64,000 bases of DNA from G963666705 sp963666705 (GCA_963666705.2 CAXXKO010000011.1:62001-126000); one strand, 5' to 3'. Counted from the stretch's first letter, positions 33,441 to 43,144 are shown. Notes: generated by a model from the sequence alone, not told the origin. Numbers and translations: made by a program.

Positions 33441-35237
33441 TCAGAACGTCCCAGCCTCGCGCTCGACCAGCTGGAGAAACCGCCGGGTGCGCTCCTGGGT
33501 CGGATTGCCGAGCACCTGCGCGGGCGTGCCTTCCTCGACAATCCGCCCCTCGTCCATGAAAATGACGTGGTCCGCCACGTTCTGGGCGAAGCGAATTTCG
33601 TGGGTCACCACGATCATGGTCATGCCCGCCTCGGCCAGGAGGCGGATGACGGCCAGCACCTCCGAGACCAGCTCCGGGTCGAGCGCCGAGGTGGGCTCGT
33701 CGAACAGCATGAGCTTCGGCGAGATGGCGAGCGCGCGGGCAATGGCGACCCGCTGCTGCTGGCCGCCCGAGAGCCTGTGCGGCAGGTGGTCGGCATGCTG
33801 GCCGAGGCCCACGCCGGAGAGCAGCCTCATGCCCATGTCGCGCGCGGCGCCGGCATCCTGGCCATAGACGTGGATCGGCGATTCGATGACGTTCTCGAGC
33901 GCCGTCAGATGGTCGAACAAGTTGAAGTGCTGGAACAACATGCCGATGCGCGCATTCGCGCGCGCCTTGGAGAGGTGGCGCGTCGGCCGCAACCGGCCGC
34001 CGGCTTTCTCGTAGCCGACATACTCCCCATCCACGGTGATCTCGCCCTGGTCCATCTTCTCGAGGTGATTGATGAGGCGCAGGAAGGTGCTCTTGCCCGA
34101 GCCGCTCGGCCCCATGATGGTCACCACCTGGCCGCGCTTAACCGTGAGGTCGACACCGCGCAGGACCTCGTTGTGGCCGTAGGACTTATGGACGTCCTTG
34201 CACACCACGAACGGTTCGTCCGACTCGCCATCCCCGGCCGCCCGCCCGGCCATCAGCGATTCGATCCACGCGGCGCGGGAGACGGAGCCCGGGTCGGGCC
34301 CCCCGACCGTCGCGGGCGCCGCGGCCGCGGCGACGAGTGACGGCCGCGCGACCGGTGGCGGCGGGCCGCGGAAGCCGAAGAACCGGCCGAGCGCCGTATC
34401 GGCGCCGGGCAGCGGCTCCTTCTCCAGGCTGAAGCGGCGCTCGATTATCGCCTGGGCGATCGAGATGGCGCTGGTCAGCACCAGGTAGATGACGGCCGCG
34501 GCCGCGAACACCGTGAAGAACTTGAAGTTCTGCCCCACGATCTGCTGGGCGCGGAAGGTCAGCTCGTTGACGAAGATGACGGAGGCGATCGCCGTCAGCT
34601 TCAGCATGCTGATGGTGTCGTTGGTGATCGCCGGCACGATGGCCCGCAATGCCTGGGGCATGATGATGCGCCGCAGGGTGAGTACCGGCCCCATGCCGAG
34701 CGAGGCGGCGGCGATCCGCTGATCGCGGCTCACCGACAGGATGCCGCCCCTGATGATCTCGGCGCTGAAGGCCGCCTCGTTGAGCGCGAAGGCGATCACC
34801 GCCGTCGTGAAGGTGCCGAACTTGAGGCCGACCAGGGGCAGGGCGTCGAAGATGAACACGAGCTGGAGCAGCTGAGGGGTGCCGCGCGCGAACCAGATAT
34901 AGATCCAGGCGAGGACGCTCAGCGGCCAGAACGTGCTCAAGCGCATGAGCGCCAGGAGGAGGCCGAGGAACAGGCCGACGGTCATGGCCACGCCGGTGAT
35001 TTCCACCGCCAGGATGGCGCCGTCGATCAGGAATGACGACGTGACGTAGGACAGGAACTCCGAGAACCAGCCGAGGAAGCCGCTATCGTCGACGACCTTG
35101 CGCGCGCCGCCCGTGGCCAGCTCCTGCAGCGAGAGCCCTTCCTGGGCGAGGGCGGGGCCGACGGCGAACGCGGCCAGCAGGGCCCAGAGCCCGATCAGGA
35201 GGCCCTGGGCCCGGCCGGCGGACACGGTCACCCGCAC
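33441..35237 (-). CDS. ABC transporter, permease and ATPase fused (polar amino acid type)
   Basis: 598 residues. Seen: signal/TM segment at about 10-32, HisM/GlnP-type permease at about 65-270 with the coupling-loop motif AASLGMGPVLTLRRIIMPQALR, a proline/alanine linker (about 290-330), then a GlnQ/HisP-type ATPase at about 345-598 with Walker A GPSGSGKST, signature LSGGQQQRVAIARAL, Walker B LMLFDEPTSALDP and switch THEIRF. These two parts are normally separate proteins; no other permease gene is present, so the fusion probably works as a homodimer. Start is GTG at 35237, uncertain by a few codons. It lies between the binding-protein gene (55 bp upstream) and puuE-like gene (44 bp downstream). 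Confidence 0.93.
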   Translation of the reverse strand: MRVTVSAGRAQGLLIGLWALLAAFAVGPALAQEGLSLQELATGGARKVVDDSGFLGWFSEFLSYVTSSFLIDGAILAVEITGVAMTVGLFLGLLLALMRLSTFWPLSVLAWIYIWFARGTPQLLQLVFIFDALPLVGLKFGTFTTAVIAFALNEAAFSAEIIRGGILSVSRDQRIAAASLGMGPVLTLRRIIMPQALRAIVPAITNDTISMLKLTAIASVIFVNELTFRAQQIVGQNFKFFTVFAAAAVIYLVLTSAISIAQAIIERRFSLEKEPLPGADTALGRFFGFRGPPPPVARPSLVAAAAAPATVGGPDPGSVSRAAWIESLMAGRAAGDGESDEPFVVCKDVHKSYGHNEVLRGVDLTVKRGQVVTIMGPSGSGKSTFLRLINHLEKMDQGEITVDGEYVGYEKAGGRLRPTRHLSKARANARIGMLFQHFNLFDHLTALENVIESPIHVYGQDAGAARDMGMRLLSGVGLGQHADHLPHRLSGGQQQRVAIARALAISPKLMLFDEPTSALDPELVSEVLAVIRLLAEAGMTMIVVTHEIRFAQNVADHVIFMDEGRIVEEGTPAQVLGNPTQERTRRFLQLVEREAGTF

Positions 35238-35292
35238 CCCTTCAGCCGCCCGGAATGCATGCCGGCGCTTCCACGCGGCGACGCGACACCGC

Positions 35293-36168
35293 TCAGTCCG
35301 TCAGGACTTCCATCGGCAGCTGCAGGTCCGCGTCCATTCCGTACTTCTCGAACAAGGCCTTCTGCGTGCCGTCCTCCTGGGCCGCGTCGATGCCGTCGGC
35401 GATGGCGCGCAGGACGTCGTCGTTGCCGTTGGCGACGGCCGCGCCGATCTTGAATCCACTCAGGATCCAGAAAGCGCGGGCAAAGGTCTCCGGGTTCTCG
35501 GCCACCATGTTGTCGACGAGCACCAGGTCGCTGAGCATGATGTCCGTGCGCGTGTTCTGAACGAGGCGATAGCCCGCCGCCACGTCGGGATAGGTCTTGA
35601 TTTCGACGGGCTCCTTGCCGGCGTCCGTGCATTCCTGGCTTTTCTCACGCATGGCGGCTTCTTCCACCGTGCCCAGCCCGACCGCGACGTCGTTCCCGCA
35701 CATGTCCTCGAAACCCTTGATGTTCTTCGGGTTTCCAGCCTGAGTCAGGGCGCCCGTAAGGGCCTGCATGTAGATCACGTAATCGACCCTCTCGGCCCGC
35801 TCGGCGGTATAGTAGAGGTCGTCCCACATGACGTCGATCTGACCGGCGATGACGGCCGGCAGCAGGCCGGACCAGCCGCCCAGGAAGAACTCGATCTCGA
35901 CCCCGGCGCACGCGAACACCGCGCGCGCAAAATCGGCGTCGAAGCCGATCACGTTCTCGAAGTTGTTCGCGTCGCGGAACACGTAGGGCGGGGTCTGCGG
36001 ATCGGCCCCGATCCGCAGGGTCTTGCCCGCGATGCTCGGATATTTCTCGGCAACCTTCTCAGGCTCGCACTTGCGGTGGCCGGCCGCCGCCGGCGTCGCC
36101 GCCGCAACGCTCAGGGCGGCCGCGAAGACGGTGCCCAACGCAATTCCAAGCCATTTCGATTTCAACAT
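35293..36168 (-). CDS. Periplasmic solute-binding protein of a polar amino acid-type ABC transporter
   Basis: 291 residues. Seen: Sec signal peptide MLKSKWLGIALGTVFAAALS with cleavage near AAAGHRKC, then the SBP family 3 pattern KTLRIGADPQTPPYVF, NVIGFDADFARAVFACAG, DVMWDDLYYTAERAERVDYV and VAVGLGTVEEAAMREK. The ligand-binding Arg/Asp set of amino acid binders is not clearly present (DDLYYT in place of the usual xxxSITxxR), so a non-amino-acid ligand is plausible. ATG 36168 is chosen because AGGAGCA lies just upstream. First gene of the transporter operon. Confidence 0.92.
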   Translation of the reverse strand: MLKSKWLGIALGTVFAAALSVAAATPAAAGHRKCEPEKVAEKYPSIAGKTLRIGADPQTPPYVFRDANNFENVIGFDADFARAVFACAGVEIEFFLGGWSGLLPAVIAGQIDVMWDDLYYTAERAERVDYVIYMQALTGALTQAGNPKNIKGFEDMCGNDVAVGLGTVEEAAMREKSQECTDAGKEPVEIKTYPDVAAGYRLVQNTRTDIMLSDLVLVDNMVAENPETFARAFWILSGFKIGAAVANGNDDVLRAIADGIDAAQEDGTQKALFEKYGMDADLQLPMEVLTD

Positions 36169-36511
36169 GATTGCTCCTCCCCAATGCACGTAAACGCGAC
36201 CGCTTCCACGGTCCCCTCAGGCCCAAAACGGTATAATGCCGCCGGCACCCGCAACCATACCACCGAAGATACGCCGGCCCAACACACGTGCAAGGCACTC
36301 CACGGTGCCCTGTCTCACGCCGCATGATGCCATCTTCTTCCGGGAAAAACGCCCTCCCTGGCCCTCTGCAATCCCGACGGATCGGATCGGGTTATGCAGT
36401 CGTCGACACTCTACACAAACGGTCGAGGCACGCAACCCGCCCCGTTTCCGCCCCGGCTATTCCCGACCGCGCGGCACCGATATTCGCCGCCCGGCCGGAG
36501 AGGCACCTGCC
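36169..36511. other. 343-bp intergenic region upstream of the transporter operon
   Basis: No frame with recognisable coding features. It should hold the promoter of the leftward transporter operon. A GGTATAATGCC block at about 36229-36239 resembles a -10 box on either strand, without a convincing -35 partner. The right end is the CTAG site of MITE-1d. Confidence 0.5.
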
Positions 36512-36515
36512 CTAG

Positions 36516-36777
36516 TACCCACTTTCATAATTCCGTGTGCCATACGACGGCGCCCCGAGGTTCCCGGCTAGGAGGGTGGCGCGCCGTGATGCCGGGGCAT
36601 CACAAGCGGCGCGCGACGACGTCCGGGGGCCTCGGGACGCCGCCCTCTGGGTCGCTTTTCCCGCCCCCTCGGGGCGTCGAGGACGCTTGACGATGCCCCG
36701 GCATCGCCGGCGCACCCCCTCCTGCCGAGGAGACGGGAAAAGCGATCGTATGGCACACGGAATTATGAAAGTGGGTA
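36516..36777 (+). repeat. MITE-1, copy d (262 bp)
   Basis: Flanked by CTAG (36512-36515 and 36778-36781); ends TACCCACTTTCATAATTCC and its inverse are perfect over about 30 bp. Interior palindromes as in copy b, from which it differs at few positions. It ends 7 bp beyond the hyuB stop codon, so it replaced the native 3' flank and may act as a transcript end. Confidence 0.93.
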
Positions 36778-36787
36778 CTAGGCCGCC

Positions 36788-38536
36788 TCAATCCTCGATG
36801 TCGAGGCCGTAGGTTTGCCGCGCCTTGGCGGCCGTGATCCAGCCCTCCTCGACATCCTTGCGCACGCGCGCGAGGTCGCGTTCGGCGGGGGGGCCGTAGC
36901 CGCCGCCACCGGCCGTCTCGGAGACGATCGATTCCCCGTCCGCGAGCACGAACTGGGCGCTCACGTCCGGTATTTCGATCAATCCGCCATCGCGTGTTCG
37001 CCTATAGTGGCGCGTGGGCGAGCCATCGAGCCCGCCGCGGGCTCCCTGGGCGGGGTTCAGAGTGCCGTCGGCCACGTAGCCCACTTCCATGTCGCAGCCG
37101 AGCGGCCCGTACTCGACGCGGAAGCCCGGCGCGCCGCGGAACCTTCCGGCGCCTCCGCTGTCGGCGATCATGCGCCGCTCGTGGACGATCATGGGGTGGT
37201 GGACCTCGTCCACCTCGATGCTGTCGACCAGCGGCATGCCCGCGTTCCCCATGGTGAGCATGGTGAGCCAGCCGTCGGTGTGGGGGGTGCCGGGGCCGCC
37301 GCCGCCGGCCAGGATGACCTCGTTGCAGAACGGCGCCCCGCCCGCGCGCGGGTCGTTACCGGAGATGACCGCCCCGGACGCCGGGATGGCCGCGCCGCCG
37401 TCGGCCATGCCTATGCCCTCGCCGATCTCGGACAACGCGCGCTGCACGGCGCAGGTCACGCGGTCGCCGAGGTTGGTCGTGGCGACGGAGGTGCTGGTCG
37501 GATGCCGGGGGATGCCGACGACGGCCCCTTCGCGCAGCAGCACGTCGACGCGCCGGTAGCTGCCGGCGTTGGGCGGAACCTGGTGGCCGACCGTATTGAA
37601 GACCCCGACCATGGCGGCCGAGAGCGCACAGGCCTGCGACAGGTTGAGGCCGCAGGGATAGGCGTCGGGGTTATCGCGCAGATCCACGGTGATCCGGGCG
37701 TTCTCGCTGTCGACAATGACCTCGGCCTTGATTCTGATCCCCTCGGGCGGCGTGCCGGAGACCGGGTCGTGGGTGGCGGTGGCGCTCGCGCGGCCGCTCG
37801 GCATCTGGCGCAGGGCCTGGGTCATCCGGGCTTCGCTGTAGTCGAACAGCTCGGCCGTGAATTCCCGGAGCGTCTCCCAGCCCACGTCCGCGCCCATCTC
37901 CAGCATCGCGCGCTCGCCGATGCGGGCGGCCCCCAGCATCGCCAGATAGTCGCCGCGCCATTGCTCGGGCACGCGGATGCGCATCTCGCACATACGGATG
38001 ATGTCCTCGATGTCCTGGTAGTCGCGCTGGATCCTGACCGCCGGGAAGATGAGGGCGCCCTCCTCGTACACGTCGCGCGCGGCGCCCATGTAGGTGGTCG
38101 GCATCGAGTTGCCGCAATCCGCCTGGTGCGCCTTGGCGAGGACCGTGAAGCGGTGAATGCCGTCGTCGTCGATGACGGGCACCAGGAGGGTATGGTCGGC
38201 CGCGTGCGAGTTGCCGTGGTAGGGCGAGTTGTGAAGGAAGGCGTCGCCACGCCTGAGCACGGGGTGGAACTCCTTCATGGCCTTCGCCATCAGGTCCGCG
38301 CCGCGGAGGACGTGGATGGGATAGCATTCGGCGGCGGTGACCAGCTCGCAATCGGCCGTGACCACGCAGCACGAGAAGTCGCGCGCCATGTTGAGGACGC
38401 CCGAGCGTCCCGTCCGCAGCAGCGTGTTCGCCATCTTGGACGCCACGCTCTCGAACCGCTTGCCGAGGACGGCGAGGCGAACGCCGTCGTAAGCGCGCTC
38501 GACACGCTCGGGCTTGGCTTTGGTCTTGGGCGCCAT
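36788..38536 (-). CDS. Hydantoinase/oxoprolinase subunit B (HyuB family)
   Basis: 582 residues. Seen: SVASKMANTLLRTGRSGVLN and FLHNSPYHGNSHAADHTLLV, HQADCGNSMPTTYMGAARDV, then NLGDRVTCAVQRAL and SGGAGRFRGAPGFRVEYGP, ending with the glycine-rich ETAGGGGYGPP signature. HyuB pairs with HyuA in ATP-dependent hydrolysis or carboxylation of cyclic amides (hydantoins, 5-oxoproline) or ketones. The gene follows hyuA by 51 bp on the same strand. No partner for the partial hyuA at 1-1052 is visible in this window, so this pair is the only complete set. Confidence 0.92.
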   Translation of the reverse strand: MAPKTKAKPERVERAYDGVRLAVLGKRFESVASKMANTLLRTGRSGVLNMARDFSCCVVTADCELVTAAECYPIHVLRGADLMAKAMKEFHPVLRRGDAFLHNSPYHGNSHAADHTLLVPVIDDDGIHRFTVLAKAHQADCGNSMPTTYMGAARDVYEEGALIFPAVRIQRDYQDIEDIIRMCEMRIRVPEQWRGDYLAMLGAARIGERAMLEMGADVGWETLREFTAELFDYSEARMTQALRQMPSGRASATATHDPVSGTPPEGIRIKAEVIVDSENARITVDLRDNPDAYPCGLNLSQACALSAAMVGVFNTVGHQVPPNAGSYRRVDVLLREGAVVGIPRHPTSTSVATTNLGDRVTCAVQRALSEIGEGIGMADGGAAIPASGAVISGNDPRAGGAPFCNEVILAGGGGPGTPHTDGWLTMLTMGNAGMPLVDSIEVDEVHHPMIVHERRMIADSGGAGRFRGAPGFRVEYGPLGCDMEVGYVADGTLNPAQGARGGLDGSPTRHYRRTRDGGLIEIPDVSAQFVLADGESIVSETAGGGGYGPPAERDLARVRKDVEEGWITAAKARQTYGLDIED

Positions 38537-38587
38537 GACAACGTCCTCCGCAATCGTTCGAGGGTTTCTCGGTCGTTCGAGGGTCTC

Positions 38588-40654
38588 TCAGTCGAGCGCG
38601 ATCGAAAGGTTTCCGGCCGCGGTGCGCTCGACGCTCGCCCCCGGATCGACCACCACCGTGGTGAAGCTCGATTCGATGATGGCGGGGCCCGCGAGGCGCT
38701 CGCCGGGCACGAGCGCCTCGAGGCGCCGCACCTCGGCCTCCACCATGCCGGTCGCCGCGAAGTAGCTCGGGCGCGTCCACCGGTCGGGCCCGGCGGCGGC
38801 CGGCTCGACCACCCGGGCGGCGTCCGCGCGCGTCAGGATGCAGCGCGCCTTCGCGCGCCAGCTCACCACTTCGATGTGGGACTCGCGGTCCGCGATCGCG
38901 AACATCTCCTCGTGCATCGCATGAAGGTCCTGAACCAGCTTCTCCAAGTCCTCCGGCCCGTCGAAGCGGCCTTTCGCCAGCGGCACCTCGATCTCCCACA
39001 CCTGGTGCGGGTAACGCCCCTCGGCCGAGAACTCGATGCTCTGCTCGAGCGCCCCCGTGGCGCGGCCGCCGAGGAAGGCGCGGCACTTGTCCTCGAGGCC
39101 GGCGAGCACGGTGTTGACGGCCTCGTGGTCGAAGGCATCGCTGGTGGTGAAGCAGGTGGCGCTGAAATCGGTGCTGAGGTCCGAGGCGAGCGCGCCGGCG
39201 GCGCTCAGGGTCGCGCCCACGGCGGGAATGATGACCCCCCTGCACCCAAGGCGCCGGGCGATCCGCACCGAATTGAGCCCCGCCGCGCCGCCGCCGCCGA
39301 TGAGCAATGCGGTCCTGGGGTCGATGCCCTGGTTGATGGTGATGTCCTCGATGGCGCGGACCATGTTCTCGCTGACCAGGCCGAGGATGGCGTCCGCCGC
39401 ATCCTGGGCGCCGAGCCCCAGCGGCCCGCCCACGGCCGCCTCGATGGCGCGGGCCGCGCCGTCCACGTCGAGCGGGATGGCGCCGCCGAGGAAATAATCG
39501 GGGTCGATATAGCCGAGGGCGAGCGCCGCGTCGGTGACCGTGGGCTCGGTCCCGCCCTTGCCGTAGCAGACCGGGCCGGGCTCGGCCCCGGCGCTCCCGG
39601 GCCCGACATGGAGCATGTCGCCCGCATCCACCCAGGCGATCGAGCCGCCGCCGGCGCCGACGCTGCGCACGTCGACCGAGGGGAACCCGGTCATGTGCCC
39701 GCGCAGGCGCGGGCCGAGCCAGGTCTCTCGGGTCCAGGGGATGCGCCCGCGCCGTACCAGGCTCACGTCGTAGCTGGTGCCGCCGGCGTCGGCGACGATC
39801 GCCGTCTCGCCGCTGTCCTCCTCGCGCACGAACGTCCTGCCGGCCACCGGCGCCATGGACGGGCCCGAGTTGATCGAGTGGATCGGGGCCGCGGCCAGGT
39901 CGGCGGCGTCGACCACGCTGCCCTGGGAGGTCACCATCAGCAGGCGGCCGTCGAAGCCCGCCGCGCGCAGCCTCTCCTCGAAGGTTACCAGGTAGGCGGT
40001 CATGACCGGCTTGAGCGAGGCGTCGATACACGCGCTCGAGGCCCGCCTGTATTCGCGCATGGAGGGGTTGAGGCGGTGGGAGAGGGTCACCGGCAGCGCG
40101 GGCAGCAGCGCCGCGAACAGCGCGCCGACCCGATCCTCGTGCGCGGGATTGACGATGGACCACAGGAAGCACACGGCAGCGGCCTCCACGCCGGCTTCGC
40201 CGACCCGCCTGATGACGTCGCGCACGGCTTCCTCGTCGAGCGGCTTGCGGATGGCGCCGTCGGCGGTGATGCGCTCCGGCACCTCGAAGGTCAGGGCGCG
40301 GGGGACGTAGGGCTCGGGGAACGGCATGGTGTTGTCGAAGGGATCGACGCGCCCGCCCTCGCGCAGCAGCAGGACATCGCGATGGCCCTCGGTCGTGAGG
40401 AAGGCGATCGGCGCCGTCCGGCCGGTCAGGATGGCGTTCGTCGCCCGCGTCGTCGCGTGCATGAGAAGCTCGCACCGCGCCAGCAGCGCCTGGAGCGAGA
40501 GGCTCGCGTCCTTGGCGGCGATGCCCAGCGCCTCGAGGGCGCCGTCCACCGGGTCATCGGGCGTGGTCGGCGCCTTGTAGACGCGCAACCGCCCCGATTC
40601 GTCCTCCAGGACGACATCGGTGAAAGTGCCTCCGACATCGATCGAAAGTCGCAT
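38588..40654 (-). CDS. Hydantoinase/oxoprolinase subunit A (HyuA family), complete
   Basis: 688 residues from ATG 40654. Seen: MRLSIDVGGTFTDVVLED with the ATP phosphate motif at residues 6-12, ATTRATNAILTGRTAPIAF, DAGGTSYDVSLVRRG, GAGGGSIAWVDAG, GGAAGLNSVRIARRLG and a C-terminal domain ending IIESSFTTVVVDPG. The frame is open beyond the start (to 41578) but that stretch is antisense to the HpaB-type gene and is not coding. Works with the adjacent HyuB. HpaB-type oxygenase lies 101 bp upstream, same strand, so the three may be one operon acting on an aromatic or heterocyclic amide; this is inference. Confidence 0.93.
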   Translation of the reverse strand: MRLSIDVGGTFTDVVLEDESGRLRVYKAPTTPDDPVDGALEALGIAAKDASLSLQALLARCELLMHATTRATNAILTGRTAPIAFLTTEGHRDVLLLREGGRVDPFDNTMPFPEPYVPRALTFEVPERITADGAIRKPLDEEAVRDVIRRVGEAGVEAAAVCFLWSIVNPAHEDRVGALFAALLPALPVTLSHRLNPSMREYRRASSACIDASLKPVMTAYLVTFEERLRAAGFDGRLLMVTSQGSVVDAADLAAAPIHSINSGPSMAPVAGRTFVREEDSGETAIVADAGGTSYDVSLVRRGRIPWTRETWLGPRLRGHMTGFPSVDVRSVGAGGGSIAWVDAGDMLHVGPGSAGAEPGPVCYGKGGTEPTVTDAALALGYIDPDYFLGGAIPLDVDGAARAIEAAVGGPLGLGAQDAADAILGLVSENMVRAIEDITINQGIDPRTALLIGGGGAAGLNSVRIARRLGCRGVIIPAVGATLSAAGALASDLSTDFSATCFTTSDAFDHEAVNTVLAGLEDKCRAFLGGRATGALEQSIEFSAEGRYPHQVWEIEVPLAKGRFDGPEDLEKLVQDLHAMHEEMFAIADRESHIEVVSWRAKARCILTRADAARVVEPAAAGPDRWTRPSYFAATGMVEAEVRRLEALVPGERLAGPAIIESSFTTVVVDPGASVERTAAGNLSIALD

Positions 40655-40755
40655 GGCCGCTCGTTCCCCCTCTTCGCCCCCCGCGCGCCTCACGAGGGTA
40701 GTTGACATGTATTTGCCGCCGGTCAACGGCCGGCGGCGCCTCCAGACGCGACAGC

Positions 40756-42234
40756 CTATTCGGTGAGGCCCCGGTCGAGAATTGGGCCCGGGCCGTAACT
40801 GTCGAGCAATTCGTCTACATATGCCACGATTTCGTCCCATGGGCATTCGCGGTTGTTGTGGCCGCGCACCACGAAGGCCGAGCCCATGTAGAAGCGCTCG
40901 TACTGGAGGTGACGCCCGGCGAAGTCGCTGCCCAGGATGTCCCATGCCAGCTTGTAGAGCTTGAATTTGTCGAAGGCCGACTGGTTGGTCGTCTCCCACA
41001 GGGACTCGAAAATGGCGCGCGTGTCCTGGTTCTCGAGCACCGAGACGTCCGCCGGCAACTGCAGGACGCTGCCGCCGGAGAGCTCGCGCACCTTGGCGCA
41101 GATGAGGTCGTAGTTCTGGGTGCACCAGTAGATGGCCGCGTACATCATGTGCCGGTTGTAGTTGACGTAGCCGTTGTCGAGGGTCTCGTGGGCCTGGATC
41201 TGGCCGGCGACGAAGGCCGAGATCTGGCCATAGAGGGCCGCCAGGTGGCCGAGCTCGTCGTAGACCGCCGGGACCTTGATGATGTCGGACGATTCGGTGA
41301 TGCGCCGGGCGAGGCCGATTATGAGCTTGAGCTTCGACTTGAAGCGCACGGAGGCCTGGTGGTTGGAGAGCGTGTGCGCCGGAGTCTCGAAATAGATCTG
41401 GCGCGAGAGGCCGATGTCGTCGTGGGTGAATACCCGTTCCCACGGCACTTTCACGTCCTGGCACACGACGACGCAGTCGCCCTCGTCGTAGCGGTAGGCC
41501 AGCGGGTTGTCGAGCTCGCTGACGGCATAGCGCTCGAAGGGCTTGCGCGACCACAGGCTGAGGCCTGGCGTGTTGCACGCCACGGCGCAGGTGATGGACT
41601 CCTTCTCGTGCCCCGCGGCCAATGGCAGGATGTTGCCGATCCAGACGTCGTCGCTGAAGGCGGCGCTGGTCGCCAGCATCTTCATGCCGTTGACGATGAG
41701 GCCGTCGTCGCGCTCGTCCGTGACGGCGAGGCTCGGCACGCGCCCGGCCTTGCGGCCGGCGAATTTCTCGTCACGGCTGCCCTGGGGCGGGCTCACGGCA
41801 TGGGAGAGGAAGATGTCTCGGTCTTTGCAAAGCGCGTAGTAATCGAGGACGTGCCGGGAGAGCTTGTGAGCGCCCGAATCGAAGATCTCGGGCCGCATGG
41901 CCGCGCCGGTGATATAGCCGCCCACGAAATCGGGCGAGCGGCCCATCATGCCGAAAGTCATGTCGGCGATCGCCTCGCAGCACCTGGTGCGGCGCTCCAG
42001 GTCCTCCCGGCTCCGCGGGCGCAGGAAGTACATGGCATGCCGCTCGCCATCCTCCTCGTAGGTCAGGATATCGCGGAGGGCCGGGTCGAAGCGGGCCTCG
42101 AAGGTCCTGGCGTAGGACCGGGCGGCGTTGCGGAACGCGGGGTGGGTGGTCACGTCGGTGACCTTCTCGCCACCGATATAGATGGTGCGCCCGTCACGCA
42201 GGCTGTCGAGATATTCGGCTCCGTTTCGGATCAT
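40756..42234 (-). CDS. 4-hydroxyphenylacetate 3-hydroxylase (HpaB) family oxygenase
   Basis: 492 residues. Seen: MIRNGAEYLDSLRDGRTIYI (typical HpaB N-terminus), GMMGRSPDFVGGYITGAAM, SHAVSPPQGSRDEKF in place of the usual xxPPxDRS, VNGMKMLATSAAFSDDVWIG (FAD isoalloxazine region) and HHMMYAAIYW-like C-terminal helices. HpaB enzymes are FADH2-dependent monooxygenases supplied by HpaC reductases; related members hydroxylate chlorophenols, pyrroles or indoles, and some are dehydratases. Substrate unknown; no HpaC gene is adjacent. Divergent from the isochorismatase operon, with a 199-bp shared upstream region. Confidence 0.9.
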   Translation of the reverse strand: MIRNGAEYLDSLRDGRTIYIGGEKVTDVTTHPAFRNAARSYARTFEARFDPALRDILTYEEDGERHAMYFLRPRSREDLERRTRCCEAIADMTFGMMGRSPDFVGGYITGAAMRPEIFDSGAHKLSRHVLDYYALCKDRDIFLSHAVSPPQGSRDEKFAGRKAGRVPSLAVTDERDDGLIVNGMKMLATSAAFSDDVWIGNILPLAAGHEKESITCAVACNTPGLSLWSRKPFERYAVSELDNPLAYRYDEGDCVVVCQDVKVPWERVFTHDDIGLSRQIYFETPAHTLSNHQASVRFKSKLKLIIGLARRITESSDIIKVPAVYDELGHLAALYGQISAFVAGQIQAHETLDNGYVNYNRHMMYAAIYWCTQNYDLICAKVRELSGGSVLQLPADVSVLENQDTRAIFESLWETTNQSAFDKFKLYKLAWDILGSDFAGRHLQYERFYMGSAFVVRGHNNRECPWDEIVAYVDELLDSYGPGPILDRGLTE

Positions 42235-42433
42235 GACCGGCCCTGTCTGCTTGGCAATTAGAGTCCCCCTCGCCTCATCGGACGCGGGAAGCTAGCACGA
42301 GTTCATGACTGGCGGCAGTGCTAACCGTGCCTGGCGCCGAGGGTGGTATGCGCCGGCCGCCCCAGTTGCTAATCTGCGGCGCGGCGGCGCGGCGGCGGGT
42401 CGGCCGCGGGATGAGCCGGTATAGGAGACCGCG

Positions 42434-43144
42434 ATGGAGGCGAGCCGCTATCCGGGCGGCGTGGTCGAGCGCATCATGCTGAGGCGGGGGCGGCTCCATG
42501 CGTTCGAATGCTTGGAGCCGCGCCGCACGGCGCTCCTCGTCGTCGATATGCAGAACGCCTTCCTCGGCAAGGGCGGGGCAGGCGACATCCCGGCGGCCCA
42601 CGCCATCGTTCCCACCATCAACCGCTTGGCCCGCGCGGTGCGGGAGCGGGGCGGCCACGTGGTTTGGGTGGTCTCCACCTACGGGCCCGAGGCGGCGGAC
42701 TATTGGCCGACCCTGTTCGACCATGTGCTGGGGCCGGAATACGGCCAGCGGTTCCGCGACGGCCTGACCGAGGGTGCCCAAGGGCATGCCATCTGGGAGG
42801 CGCTCGAGGTCGGCCCCGGCGAGCCGGTGGTGAGTAAGAACCGTTTCGGCGGCTTCATCGGCAGCGGCGGCCGCCTCGAGCGGACGCTCCGCGACCTCGG
42901 CGTCGATACGGTGCTCGTCACCGGGACGGTGACCAATATCTGCTGCGAATCGACGGCGCGCGAATCCGCCATGCTCGATTTCAAGACTGTCATGGTTTCC
43001 GACGCCAACGGCGGCCGCTCCGAGGCGGAGGACATCCGCACCTACGCCACCTTCCTGACCGCCTTCGGCGACGTCATGACCGCCGACGAGGTCGTCGCCC
43101 GCTTCGGTGGCAAGGTGGAGGACCCGGCGCGGCTCCACGCATGA
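42434..43144 (+). CDS. Isochorismatase-like cysteine hydrolase
   Basis: 236 residues. Seen: TALLVVDMQNAFL with Asp38, VVSKNRFGGFIGS with Lys135, and VTNICCESTARES with Cys170, the Asp-Lys-Cys triad of the family, together with the cis-peptide-type VTGT segment. Such enzymes hydrolyse C-N bonds in ureidoacrylates, N-carbamoyl compounds or nicotinamide. Ribosome site GGAGACCGCG precedes the ATG. The stop overlaps the ATG of the GMC gene by four bases (ATGA), so translation is coupled. Confidence 0.92.
   Translation: MEASRYPGGVVERIMLRRGRLHAFECLEPRRTALLVVDMQNAFLGKGGAGDIPAAHAIVPTINRLARAVRERGGHVVWVVSTYGPEAADYWPTLFDHVLGPEYGQRFRDGLTEGAQGHAIWEALEVGPGEPVVSKNRFGGFIGSGGRLERTLRDLGVDTVLVTGTVTNICCESTARESAMLDFKTVMVSDANGGRSEAEDIRTYATFLTAFGDVMTADEVVARFGGKVEDPARLHA

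Noticed and set aside
36815..40705. A 1296-codon open frame on the plus strand
   Set aside because: It is antisense to hyuB and hyuA, has no recognisable domains and is low-complexity in Gly/Arg/Asp/His, the usual shadow in GC-rich DNA.
38588..41578. Extended hyuA frame with about 300 extra N-terminal codons
   Set aside because: The family N-terminus (MRLSIDVGGTFTD) starts at 40654; the extension is antisense to the HpaB-type gene.
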